A stretch of DNA of 64,000 nucleotides from the NCBI GenBank assembly GCA_947367855.1, contig CANBFE010000002.1, positions 62,001 to 126,000 of the forward strand, written 5' to 3'. Position numbers and translations under genes: made by a program. The DNA is from an uncultured Lachnospiraceae bacterium (GTDB lineage: Bacteria > Bacillota > Clostridia > Lachnospirales > Lachnospiraceae). The notes beneath the pieces were generated by a model, which searched no databases, was not told the DNA's origin, and worked only from the letters and a program-made list of their open reading frames with translations. Numbering within the stretch: position 1 is the first letter of the stretch; each line of letters opens with the position of its first letter. Below, in pieces: positions 27,510 to 36,700 of the stretch.

Positions 27510-28553
27510 ATGAGAGGTAGGAAACTGGATAGTCTGGGGGTCAGCGCATTCTGTGAGAGCATGGCCATGATGGTGCAGTCCGGCATCCAGATGGACGAGG
27601 CCGTGTCGCTTCTGAAGTCCGGAGGGGAACACGGAGGCTGTCTGGAGGAAGGACTTGTGGTGATGCAGGCGGAGACGGAGTCGGGAAAAGGGCTCTCTGC
27701 GGCAATGGAGACCACGGGGATTTTTCCGGAATATGCGGTCCGGATGGTGGCGGCGGGAGAGAGCGCCGGACGCCTGGAGGATGTGCTGTTCCAGCTGGCC
27801 CGGTATTATTCGGACCAGAAGACCATGACGGATAAACTGAAAAACTCGGTGCTGTATCCGGTGGCCATGCTGGTGATCATCATTCTGGTTCTGTTGGTGA
27901 TGCTGACTACGGTGCTTCCGGCGTTTACGGATGTCTACGATAATCTGACAGGCAGCCTGACGGCTTCCTCCTATTCTTATGTGCGGTGGGCCTACATACT
28001 CTGTTGGGCAGCCCTGGGGGTGATGCTTCTGTTGGCAGTGGGACTGGCAGCGGGCTTTGCCCTGTGGAGCAGCAAAAAGCGCAGCCTTATGGAGCGCATT
28101 CTGGGAAAGGTGCCGGTGTGCGCAGCCATACTGGAGAGTCTGGGCATGTTCCGGTTTACGGCTGCCCTGTCCACTTTCCTGGCAAGCGGGGAGATGCAGG
28201 ACATTGCCGTGGCGGAGAGCGTGAAGATGACCTCCTGCCGGAAGGTGGAGGAAAAAGTCAACCGCTGCGTGGGAAGGATGAGCCAGGGGCATGGCATTGC
28301 CCAGGCGGCCTATGACGAGGGGCTGTTTGAACCGGTTTACGGGAGAATGCTCCTTGCAGGGGAGCGCAGCGGAAACCTGGAGTCCGTGCTGCGGAAAATG
28401 ACAGGTCTGTTGGGAGAGCACTGCTCCAATCTGGTGGAAAGACTGGTGGGAATTGTAGATCCCGTTCTGTCGGGAATTCTGATGCTGACTGTCGGACTCT
28501 CCCTGCTCAGCATTATGCTGCCGCTGATCGGCATGATGAATTCCGTGGGATAG
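27510..28553 (+). CDS. Type II secretion/type IV pilus platform protein (GspF/PilC family)
   Basis: A 347-residue inner-membrane protein with two GspF/PilC domains. The first domain (about residues 10-125, with ETTGIFPEYAVRMVAAGESAGRLEDVLFQ, quoted only in part) and the second (about 210-330, with GLFEPVYGRMLLAGERSGNLE) show the duplicated motif. Three membrane segments lie near residues 115-140, 165-190 and 320-340. It is the platform on which pilin or pseudopilin subunits are extruded or retracted. TTGGAGGGA precedes the ATG. It heads a tight row of small one-TM proteins and a PilT-like ATPase. Confidence 0.93.
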   Translation: MRGRKLDSLGVSAFCESMAMMVQSGIQMDEAVSLLKSGGEHGGCLEEGLVVMQAETESGKGLSAAMETTGIFPEYAVRMVAAGESAGRLEDVLFQLARYYSDQKTMTDKLKNSVLYPVAMLVIIILVLLVMLTTVLPAFTDVYDNLTGSLTASSYSYVRWAYILCWAALGVMLLLAVGLAAGFALWSSKKRSLMERILGKVPVCAAILESLGMFRFTAALSTFLASGEMQDIAVAESVKMTSCRKVEEKVNRCVGRMSQGHGIAQAAYDEGLFEPVYGRMLLAGERSGNLESVLRKMTGLLGEHCSNLVERLVGIVDPVLSGILMLTVGLSLLSIMLPLIGMMNSVG

Positions 28554-28572
28554 GACAGGGAGGAGGCAGGAG

Positions 28573-28887
28573 ATGTATGTAGACAAAAAGATCAGGCGCT
28601 GGCCCTGGGCGGTACTGGCCCTGCTCCTGCTGCTTGGGGCGGCGGGGCTGCTGCGCATGACGCTTCCCCGGTCCGGCCAGGACATGGAAGAGGAGAGCAT
28701 TGCCGCCCTGAAGGCGGCAGTGGAGCGCAGCGCAAGGCAGTGTTATGTGGTGGAGGGTTTTTATCCTCCAAGTCTGGAGTATCTGGAGGAAAATTACGGG
28801 CTCCAGATCAATACGGATGAATTTGTCGTGGTTTATGATGTATTTGCATCCAATATATCGCCGGATGTCAGGGTTGTGAAGCGGTAG
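28573..28887 (+). CDS. Small membrane-anchored pseudopilin-like protein (104 aa)
   Basis: A 104-residue protein with a positively charged N-terminus (MYVDKKIRRW), one hydrophobic segment (residues about 12-30), then a soluble domain. The helix SIAALKAAVERSARQCYVVEG followed by FYPPSLEYLEENYGLQI resembles the region after the N-terminal helix in GspG-like pseudopilins. No G-F prepilin cleavage site or E5 residue is present, so it would probably stay uncleaved. GGAGG lies close to the ATG, 19 bases after the platform gene. The pilin assignment is an inference from position and this local pattern. Confidence 0.7.
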   Translation: MYVDKKIRRWPWAVLALLLLLGAAGLLRMTLPRSGQDMEEESIAALKAAVERSARQCYVVEGFYPPSLEYLEENYGLQINTDEFVVVYDVFASNISPDVRVVKR

Positions 28888-28905
28888 AGAGGAGGGGAGG
28901 CGGCC

Positions 28906-29388
28906 ATGGAGCATAGAGGCGGATCAAAGGTTGGATTCTATACGATGGGTGTTGCCTGTCTCTTTCTGACCGTCTTTTTTCTGACAGTGGTATTCGGGGC
29001 GCAGACCTACCGGAAGATTGTGGCAGGACAGACCGGGAACAATGAGACCAGGGCATTATTGTCCTACCTGACCACCTGCATGAAGGCCAATGACACGGAA
29101 GGCTCTGTCAGGATTTACCAGGAGGAGGGAATTTCCGTGCTCTCCATAGCGGACGGCAGCAGCGGCTACGGACTCAGGATTTACCAGTATGAGGGAAGCC
29201 TTCTGGAAGACTATGGAAAACTGGACAGCGCCCTGAATCCCGCAGCAGCCCAGGTCATCGGGGAGACGGAAGTATTCCGGGCGGAAGAGGTGGCCCCCGA
29301 TACCTATGCCGTTACCACGGATGAGGGAAAGGTGCTGTTCCGCAGCAGATGCGGAGGAAGCACAACGGAGGTTGCAGCGGATGAGTAA
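28906..29388 (+). CDS. Single-TM protein of the pilus-like operon (DUF4860-like)
   Basis: A 160-residue protein with one N-terminal membrane segment (about residues 11-32) and a beta-rich extracytoplasmic domain containing EEGISVLSIADGSSGYGLRIYQ. I associate it with DUF4860, from memory and not verified. The layout recalls minor pseudopilins such as ComGF, but there is no prepilin cleavage motif. AGGAGGGGAGG precedes the ATG. Its last codons overlap the start of the next gene by eight bases, showing translational coupling. Confidence 0.72.
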   Translation: MEHRGGSKVGFYTMGVACLFLTVFFLTVVFGAQTYRKIVAGQTGNNETRALLSYLTTCMKANDTEGSVRIYQEEGISVLSIADGSSGYGLRIYQYEGSLLEDYGKLDSALNPAAAQVIGETEVFRAEEVAPDTYAVTTDEGKVLFRSRCGGSTTEVAADE

Positions 29389-29836
29389 GAATAAGAAGCG
29401 CCACTTTACGAACTTTTATATGGAGACACTGGTTCTCGTGGTGGTCTTCATTGTGGTGATCCTTGTCCTCACAAGGGTGTTTGCGCTGGCCGGAGGAATG
29501 AGCGCCAGGGCGGAGATCCTCACCGGGGCAGTGCATCTGGCGGAAAATGCGGCTGAGGCGGTGTCTGCGTCAGGCAGTCCTGAGGATTTGCGGGGATTGC
29601 TGGAGGAAAACGGCAATGCCGGAGAGGTCCGGGAGGGAGAGAACTGTCTTCTCAGCTTCCGCTATGATGATGACCTGAATCCTGCGCCCGGGGGAAGCTT
29701 CCGGGTGGAGGTAAGCTGGCAGCCTGAAGCGGGAGGCAGCTTTGCCGAGAGCAAAGTGGCGGTGTACTGGATGGAGGAGACAGAGCCGGTCTTTGCCCTG
29801 GAGACTGCGGTGTGCTGTCCCACAGGGAATGACTGA
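29381..29836 (+). CDS. Single-TM pilin-like protein of the pilus-like operon (151 aa)
   Basis: A 151-residue protein starting MSKNKKRHFTNFYMETLVLVV. The basic start, the FTxxxME pattern and the long hydrophobic stretch to about residue 37 resemble a type IV pilin N-terminus, but the Gly before the Phe that prepilin peptidase needs is missing. The remainder is a soluble domain with beta-strand patterns (GGSFRVEVSW, SKVAVYWMEE). It overlaps the preceding gene by eight bases. Function is inferred only from position and shape. Confidence 0.72.
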   Translation: MSKNKKRHFTNFYMETLVLVVVFIVVILVLTRVFALAGGMSARAEILTGAVHLAENAAEAVSASGSPEDLRGLLEENGNAGEVREGENCLLSFRYDDDLNPAPGGSFRVEVSWQPEAGGSFAESKVAVYWMEETEPVFALETAVCCPTGND

Positions 29837-29850
29837 GCAGGAGGCATTAC

Positions 29851-30255
29851 ATGAAGCATATTCCGATTAGGCTTGGACCGTTGGCGCTGCTGCTGACGGT
29901 GATAAGCATATGTATGACCACACTGGGCATCCTTGCCTTTACCACAGCCAGGGCGGATATGAGTCTGGCAGAAAAGTATGCGTCCACTGTCCAGAGCCGG
30001 TACGTACTGGAGAAGCAGGGACAGGATTTTCTGAGACAGGCAGGGGAAGCCCTGGCAGCAGGTTCCGCGTTGGAGAAAATGGAAGGCGCGGAGAAGGATG
30101 AAGACGGTGTGGTATACAGAACATTTGAGTGTGGAGAGTTCCGGCTGCAGGTAGGGATTTTGCAGGAAGAGGAGTCGTTCCGGGTGACAAAGTGGCGGAT
30201 ACAGAAAGACTGGGAACCCGCCGGGGGTATGATGGATCTCTGGGACGGGGAGTGA
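29851..30255 (+). CDS. Single-TM protein of the pilus-like operon (134 aa)
   Basis: A 134-residue protein with an N-terminal membrane segment (residues about 10-33) followed by an acidic soluble domain (EKMEGAEKDEDGVVYRTFECGEFRLQ). AGGAGG precedes the ATG. It sits between the 151-aa protein and the PilT-like ATPase with gaps under 20 bases, so it belongs to the same operon. No family was recognised; a minor pilin or assembly-platform partner is the most economical guess. Confidence 0.7.
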   Translation: MKHIPIRLGPLALLLTVISICMTTLGILAFTTARADMSLAEKYASTVQSRYVLEKQGQDFLRQAGEALAAGSALEKMEGAEKDEDGVVYRTFECGEFRLQVGILQEEESFRVTKWRIQKDWEPAGGMMDLWDGE

Positions 30256-30274
30256 AAAATAGGGAAGGACGGGC

Positions 30275-31405
30275 ATGGACATGAAATTACAGGAGATTCT
30301 GGAGAAGGCAGTACGGGACGAGGATGTCTCTGATATATTTCTGGTGGCCGGGCTGCCGGTGACAGTGAAGCGGAGCGGCAGGCAGGTGCGGGTAGGAGAC
30401 AAAATGCTGATGCCGGGAGATATAGAGGCGCTGGTAGAGCAGATTTATGCAGAGGGAAGGCGCACAAAGGCCAGACTGGAGAGCGGAGTGGACGATGATT
30501 TCTCCCTATCCGTCTCCAGGCGGGTGGATGAGAACGGCACTTTCCCGGGAGGACGTTTCCGGGTCAATGTATTCCGCCAGAGGGGTTCCCTGGCTGCGGT
30601 GATCCGTGTGATTCGTTTTGAGCTGCCTGATCCGGAAAAACTGAGTATATCGGAGGAAGTTCTGTCCCTGGCAGACGAAAAGGGCAGCAGGAGCGGCAGG
30701 AACGGCGGCCTGGTGTTGGTTACCGGCGGGGCCGGAACCGGAAAATCAACCACTTTGGCCTGCATGATTGATCGTGTCAACAGTGTCAGGGACTGTCATA
30801 TTATTACAATGGAAGATCCCATTGAGTATATTCACAGGCATAAGAAGGCCATCGTGACACAGCGGGAGATTTCCATTGACACTCCGGGATATCTGGAAGC
30901 GCTGCGTTCTGCCCTGAGGGAGAGCCCGGACGTTATTCTGCTTGGAGAAATGCGTGATTACGATACGATTTCCGCTGCCCTCATCGCGGCGGAGACAGGT
31001 GTACTGGTTTTCAGCACACTGCACACCAACAGCGCGGCGGATACCATCAACCGTATCGTGGACGTGTTTCCCGATAAGGAACAGGCCAGAACCCAGCTTG
31101 CCCAGGTGCTGAAGGCAGTGGTATGCCAGCAGCTGGTGCCCTCCACCATGGACGACGGGGATGGAAATAAGGTCAGGATTCCCGTATACGAGATCATGAA
31201 GGCCACGGACGCCGTTCAGAATATGATCCGGGAAAACAAGGTAAACCAACTGAATTCCGCCATGCAGTCCGGCGCCAATGAGGGGATGTGCACCATGGAC
31301 GGAAACCTTATCCGGCTCTGCCAGGAGGGAAAAATTACCAAATCCACGGCCCTGAAGTACCGGACTCATTATGGGTATGAATATATGGAGAAGAGACTGG
31401 GGTAG
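30275..31405 (+). CDS. PilT-like type IV pilus ATPase
   Basis: A 376-residue secretion ATPase of the PilT/GspE superfamily. It has an N-terminal domain (VSDIFLVAGLPVTVKRSG), Walker A GGAGTGKS (residues 151-158), the Asp box ITMEDPIEYIH, Walker B VILLGEMRD and the His box LVFSTLHTNSA. The GEMRD sequence is typical of PilT retraction ATPases rather than PilB assembly ATPases. The Walker A starts GGAG rather than the usual GPTG. It is the only motor gene in this operon and hexamerises in known relatives. A 7-bp hairpin without a T-run (31413-31430) follows. Confidence 0.92.
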   Translation: MDMKLQEILEKAVRDEDVSDIFLVAGLPVTVKRSGRQVRVGDKMLMPGDIEALVEQIYAEGRRTKARLESGVDDDFSLSVSRRVDENGTFPGGRFRVNVFRQRGSLAAVIRVIRFELPDPEKLSISEEVLSLADEKGSRSGRNGGLVLVTGGAGTGKSTTLACMIDRVNSVRDCHIITMEDPIEYIHRHKKAIVTQREISIDTPGYLEALRSALRESPDVILLGEMRDYDTISAALIAAETGVLVFSTLHTNSAADTINRIVDVFPDKEQARTQLAQVLKAVVCQQLVPSTMDDGDGNKVRIPVYEIMKATDAVQNMIRENKVNQLNSAMQSGANEGMCTMDGNLIRLCQEGKITKSTALKYRTHYGYEYMEKRLG

Positions 31406-32120
31406 CCCTGGCCCGGTTCCTCTGAACCGGACGGATGTGCAGGAAAGTTTCCGGGAGGAGTTTTGCCCGCTGTTGGATGAAGGCGGAAGCTGTGGGGACT
31501 TCATCGGGCAGGAAATAAAAATATCTCAGCAGTTCATGGTTGATGTAGCTGCTTTCCATACAAAGGAGGAAACAGATGAGCTGAACAACCCCGTTTTTTG
31601 GTCACGAGAAAAATCCTTTCCGGGGTTTCTAACGAACTGGGCAGTGCTACAGTTTAACTTAATGACATTGCCTGTGAACAGTAACCAGCCAGAACCGCAT
31701 TCCACCGAAGCCTTGTTGTATTTGTTTTTCGTAGAAATGGTTGGAAGAAGGGATGAGAAGATATGGTGGAAGTCATTGTAGGAATTTTGACGGTCATCGT
31801 TTCATATTTTGGAGGTGTCATCTTAGTTCGCCTGAACTGGCCGGACGCGCCAACGGTGGTTGCGATAGCCTTTATGGGAAGCGTCATCCTGTGGCATCTG
31901 CGGCATAATAGAGAGGATGGGCGGAAATAGGGGATAAAGTAAAAATCACTTTTCTGGAAGTGAGTGATGATGGCGGGGAAATGCTGAACGATCGTAAACC
32001 TGGCAGGCAGGTACCAGGTGACTTCAAACAGGGAAAGCGACAATGAGCACTAAGATATTCTGATTAAGCATCTGGACAAATAAAAAGTCAAATAAAAATG
32101 TTGAGAAAGAATGCGCCGCC
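31406..32120. other. Gene-poor region between pilus-like operon and SAM riboswitch
   Basis: About 700 bases that look more AT-rich than their neighbours. The open frames here are short and poorly supported. The best is a 54-codon two-TM ORF (31763-31930). A start-less frame at 31912-32043 encodes GDKVKITFLEVSDDGGE and looks like the end of a lost gene. A 7-bp perfect hairpin (31413-31430) lies just after the PilT-like gene. No insertion sequence ends were seen. Confidence 0.5.
31763..31930 (+). CDS. Possible small membrane protein (55 aa)
   Basis: The ATG-started frame encodes about 55 residues with two hydrophobic stretches (VIVGILTVIVSYFGGVILV and VVAIAFMGSVILW) separated by RLNWPDAP and ending in a charged tail. 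The upstream sequence GGGATGAGAAG is only a modest ribosome site. It could be a genuine small membrane protein, or the fragment of a larger gene in this degraded-looking stretch. Confidence 0.4.
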   Translation: MVEVIVGILTVIVSYFGGVILVRLNWPDAPTVVAIAFMGSVILWHLRHNREDGRK

Positions 32121-32123
32121 CTA

Positions 32124-32152
32124 TTGACAGTCACTGCAATTTGTAGTAGGAT
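32124..32152 (+). promoter_or_regulatory. Promoter of metK
   Basis: TTGACA (32124-32129), a 17-base spacer and TAGGAT (32147-32152), 30 bases before the SAM-I aptamer. Confidence 0.75.
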
Positions 32153-32183
32153 AATCGCAGAAACAAAAAAATAAATATGATTT

Positions 32184-32286
32184 CTCTTATTCAGAGTTGG
32201 TGGAGATACATAGGATCGATGAAGCCACGGCAACCCCATGATAGGAAGGTGCCTCCCTGAGCGAGTGTTATTCGAACAATAAGAGG
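32184..32286 (+). ncRNA. SAM-I (S-box) riboswitch aptamer
   Basis: P1 arms CTCTTATT (32184-32191) and AATAAGAG (32279-32286) enclose the S-box core, including GATGAAGCCACGGCAACC and GGAAGGTGCC. A terminator follows directly. SAM binding should promote termination and lower metK expression, a common feedback loop for SAM synthetase in Firmicutes. Confidence 0.92.
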
Positions 32287-32308
32287 ATTGGATACCGACA
32301 AATCTAAG

Positions 32309-32336
32309 TCCGCTTATTCCGATAAGCGGATTTTTT
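32309..32336 (+). terminator. SAM riboswitch terminator
   Basis: TCCGCTTAT (32309-32317) pairs perfectly with ATAAGCGGA (32322-32330) and is followed by six T. Confidence 0.9.
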
Positions 32337-32428
32337 GTCGGAAGAAAATATTGTTCATAAGCAAAAGCCTGCAGCGATTCGGGTGCAAACCGGGTTGAAA
32401 CAGAAAGAGAAGAAAGGACGAAAAACAC

Positions 32429-33616
32429 ATGGAAAAGCATTTATTTACATCAGAATCCGTTACGGAAGGACATCCCGATAAAGTCTGCGACGCCATATCG
32501 GATGCCATTTTGGATGCATGCATGGAGCAGGACCCCATGAGCCGTGTGGCCTGCGAGACAGCCGCCTGTACGGGATTTGTACTGGTAACCGGTGAGATTA
32601 CCACAACGGCAAATCTTGATATTCCGGGAATTGTACGGAAAACCGTTAATGAGATAGGCTACAATGATTCCAGGGTAGGCTTTGACGGAAATACCTGCGC
32701 AGTTATGGTTGCATTGGATAAGCAGTCCCCCGACATTGCCATGGGCGTTGATAAGGCCCTGGAGGCCAGGGAGTCCAATATGGACGATGCCCAGCTGGAA
32801 GCCATCGGAGCGGGAGATCAGGGCATGATGTTCGGCTACGCTGTCAACGAGACACCGGAGCTGATGCCCTATCCCATCGCTTTGGCGCATAAGCTCACAA
32901 GGCAGCTGACGAAAGTGCGCAAGGACGGCACACTGCCCTACTTAAGACCCGACGGCAAGAGCCAGGTATCCGTGGAATACGACGAAAACGGTAAGCCCGT
33001 GCGCCTGGAGGCTGTAGTTCTCTCCACCCAGCATGATGAGGATGTGAGCCAGGAACAGATTCATAAGGATATCCGGAAGTATGTATTTGATCCCGTGCTG
33101 CCCGGGGATATGATTGACGGGGAGACAAAAGTTTTCATCAATCCCACAGGGCGTTTCGTCATTGGCGGACCCCACGGAGACGCGGGGCTCACCGGACGCA
33201 AGATCATTGTTGACACCTACGGCGGAGCGGCCCGCCACGGCGGCGGAGCGTTCTCGGGCAAGGACTGCACAAAGGTGGACAGAAGCGCTTCTTATGCGGC
33301 CCGCTATGTGGCAAAAAATATCGTGGCGGCAGGACTGGCGGAGAAGTGCGAAATACAGCTGTCTTATGCCATCGGCGTAGCCAGGCCTACCTCTATTATG
33401 GTGGATACCTTCGGCACAGGAAGGGTGAGCAATGAGAAGTTGGTGGAAATCATCCGGGAGAATTTCGACCTGCGGCCTGCAGGCATCATTAAAATGCTTG
33501 ACCTGCGCAGGCCTATTTACAGACCTACTGCGGCTTACGGGCATTTCGGACGGGATGATGTATCCCTGCCCTGGGAGGCTGTGGACAGGGCGGAGGCTCT
33601 GAAGAAATATTTATAA
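32429..33616 (+). CDS. metK: S-adenosylmethionine synthetase
   Basis: A 395-residue enzyme making SAM from methionine and ATP. It begins MEKHLFTSESVTEGHPDK and has GAGDQGMMFGYA (the ATP-binding hexapeptide region), GGAFSGKDCTKVDRSA (P-loop-like) and a C-terminal YGHFGR. Length and motifs are standard. AAAGGA precedes the ATG. It is controlled by the SAM-I riboswitch upstream, which supports the assignment, and is followed by a terminator, so it is monocistronic. Confidence 0.98.
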   Translation: MEKHLFTSESVTEGHPDKVCDAISDAILDACMEQDPMSRVACETAACTGFVLVTGEITTTANLDIPGIVRKTVNEIGYNDSRVGFDGNTCAVMVALDKQSPDIAMGVDKALEARESNMDDAQLEAIGAGDQGMMFGYAVNETPELMPYPIALAHKLTRQLTKVRKDGTLPYLRPDGKSQVSVEYDENGKPVRLEAVVLSTQHDEDVSQEQIHKDIRKYVFDPVLPGDMIDGETKVFINPTGRFVIGGPHGDAGLTGRKIIVDTYGGAARHGGGAFSGKDCTKVDRSASYAARYVAKNIVAAGLAEKCEIQLSYAIGVARPTSIMVDTFGTGRVSNEKLVEIIRENFDLRPAGIIKMLDLRRPIYRPTAAYGHFGRDDVSLPWEAVDRAEALKKYL

Positions 33617-33628
33617 GATATGGATGGG

Positions 33629-33665
33629 AAAAGGCGGCTGTGGACGGCTGCCTTTTCCCTTTTTG
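33629..33665 (+). terminator. Terminator after metK
   Basis: AAAAGGCGGCTG pairs with CGGCTGCCTTTT over 12 bp with two G-U pairs and loop TGGA; the tail is TTTTCCCTTTTT. Confidence 0.75.
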
Positions 33666-33700
33666 GTTATTTTGACTTGAGGAAAAGTACAACCCTTCTA

Positions 33701-33729
33701 TTGACATTTGAAGGGATAAAGTATTATAG
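33701..33729 (+). promoter_or_regulatory. Promoter of dnaE
   Basis: TTGACA (33701-33706) with TATTAT at 15 bases or TTATAG (33724-33729) at 17 bases. Confidence 0.65.
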
Positions 33730-33776
33730 TTTATGGCAGCATGCAGAAATTTCAGCAGGAGAGAGGAAAACAGTTT

Positions 33777-36700
33777 ATGGCATTCGCACACCTTCACGTC
33801 CACACGGAATATTCCCTTCTGGACGGTTCCAACAAGATCAAAGAATACGTTTCCCGGGTAAAGGAACTGGGAATGGACAGCGCCGCCATCACGGACCACG
33901 GCGCCATGTACGGTGTCATAGAGTTCTACCGGGCTGCCAGGGATGCCGGCATCAATCCGGTTCTGGGCTGCGAGATTTATGTGGCGCCGGGTTCCCGGTT
34001 TGACAAGGAGATTACAGGCGGCGAGGACAGGTACTACCATCTGGTGCTGTTGGCGGAGAACAATACGGGCTACTCCAATCTGATGAAGATTGTCAGCAGG
34101 GGATTTACGGAAGGATATTACTACAAACCCAGGGTGGACATGGAGGTCTTAAACCAGTATCATGAGGGGATTATAGCCCTGTCCGCCTGTCTTGCCGGGG
34201 AGGTGCAGCGCTGCATTTCGAAGGGCCTTTTCCGGGAGGCCAGGGAGGTGGCCCGGAAATATGAGACCTGTTTCGGAAAGGGAAATTTCTTTCTGGAGCT
34301 GCAGGACCACGGGTATCCGGAACAGAGGCAGGTGAACACGGAGCTGCTGAAGATGAGCCGGGAACTGGACATTCCCCTGGTGGCCACCAATGACGTCCAC
34401 TATACATACGCCGGGGATGCGGACTCCCATGATATTCTGCTCTGCCTCCAGACCAATAAAAAGCTTGCAGATGAGGACAGGCTGCGCTATGAGGGCGGCC
34501 AGTATTTCGTGAAGAGCGAGGAGGAGATGAGGGCGCTGTTTCCCTATGCCCTGGAGGCTCTGGAAAATACCCAGCGCATTGCGGACCGCTGCCATGTGGA
34601 CATTCAGTTCGGAGTGACCAAGCTGCCCAGGTATGAAGTGCCGGACGGGTATGATTCCTGGGGATATTTGAATAAACTGTGCGACGACGGACTCAGGGAG
34701 CGTTACGGAGACGGGGACCGGCCTGCGGGGGATACCGGTCAGACACTGCGGGAGCGTCTGGATTATGAGCTTTCCGTTATCCGCAGGATGGGATATGTGG
34801 ACTACTTTCTTATAGTCTGGGATTTTATCAATTATGCAAGAAGCAATGACATACCGGTGGGGCCGGGCCGGGGCTCTGGGGCAGGCAGCCTGGTGGCATA
34901 CTGCCTGAAGATAACCAATATCGAGCCTATCCGGTATAATCTGCTGTTTGAGCGTTTTCTCAACCCGGAGAGGGTGTCCATGCCGGATATTGATGTGGAT
35001 TTCTGTTATAACCGCAGACAGGAAGTCATTGATTATGTGTGCAGAAAATACGGGGCGGACAAGGTAGTGCAGATCGTGACCTTCGGTACCCTGGCTGCCA
35101 AGGGTGTGATCCGGGATGTGGGGCGTGTGATGGACATACCCTATGCCCTTCGGGATTCCCTGGCCCGGATGATCCCCGGGGAGCTGAACATTACCATAGA
35201 CAAGGCCCTGGAGAGAAATCCTGAATTCAAGAAGCTGTACCAGGAGGATGAGCAGGTACAGCTCCTGATCAACATGTGCAGGCGTCTGGAGGGCCTTCCA
35301 AGGCACAGCTCCATGCATGCGGCGGGGGTGGTGATCTGTCCGGAGGAGGCAGACGCCTTTGTCCCGCTGTCCAGGGGAAGCGACGGTTCCATCACCACGC
35401 AGTTTACCATGACAACACTGGAGGAGCTGGGGCTTCTCAAGATAGACTTTCTGGGACTTCGCACTTTGACGGTGATACACGATACCGTGAAGTTTGTGGA
35501 GGAGGCCAGGGGGATAAAAATCGATATTGACAATGTGGACTTTGATGACGGGCAGGTTTATGCCTACATCGGCACTGGCAGGACCGACGGGATTTTCCAG
35601 TTGGAAAGCGCGGGAATGAAGAATCTGATGAAGGAACTGCGGCCCCGTAATCTGGAGGATATTATTGACGGTATTTCGTTATACCGTCCGGGGCCCATGG
35701 ACTCCATCCCCAAGTACATTGCGGGCAGGGCGGACAGGTCCTCCATCAGCTTTGCATGCGCCCAGCTGGAACCCATTCTGGCACCCACCTACGGCTGCAT
35801 CATTTACCAGGAGCAGGTAATGCAGATCGTGCGGGATCTGGGCGGGTATACCATGGGGCGCAGCGATCTGGTGCGCCGTGCCATGAGCAAGAAGAAGCAT
35901 TCCGTTATGGAGAAGGAGAGGGTAAACTTTATCTACGGAAACCAGGAGGAGGGAGTGCCGGGCTGCGTCTCCAAGGGAATAGACGAGCAGGTGGCAAAGG
36001 GCATTTTTGACGATATGATAGACTTTGCCGAGTATGCCTTTAACAAATCCCATGGGGCCGGATACGCGGTGGTTGCCTACCAGACGGCTTACCTGAAGTA
36101 TCACTATCCGGTGGAATTTATGGCTGCGCTTCTCACCTCCGTCATTGACAATCCCAAGAAGGTGTCGGAATACATTCTGACATGCCGCAATATGGGGATT
36201 GCCCTGCTGCCCCCGGATATCAATCAGGGGCAGAGCGGATTCTCCGTCAGCGGGGACAGCATCCGTTATTCCCTCACTGCCATCAAGGGTGTGGGGCGCA
36301 GCGCCATAGACGGAATTGTGGAGGAGCGCAGGGCGCGGGGCCTTTTTACCAGTCTGAAGGATTTTCTCACCCGCACTGCGGACAGGGATGTAAATAAGCG
36401 GGCTGTGGAAAATTTTATCAAGGCAGGCGCCCTGGACGGCCTGGACGGCACCAGAAAGCAGTTTATGGCCGTATATGCGCAGATGATGGATCAGCTTACA
36501 AAGGACAAAAAGAATAATCTGGCAGGGCAGATTTCCCTGTTTGACATTGCGGACGATTCCCAGAAGGAGGAATTCGAACTGGCGCTGCCGGAGGTGGGCG
36601 AGTATCCCAAGGAGATGCTTCTGGCTTTTGAGAAGGAAGTGCTGGGGATCTACTTAAGCGGCCATCCCCTGGAGTCGGACCAGGCGCTTCTGGAGAAAAA

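Noticed and set aside
31413..31430. Terminator after the PilT-like gene
   Set aside because: The 7-bp hairpin is perfect but has no T-run, so it is not called as a terminator.
31371..31781. Plus-strand frame of 136 codons after the PilT-like gene
   Set aside because: It starts inside pilT in another frame, has no ribosome site and no domain, and seems a chance frame in the gene-poor gap.
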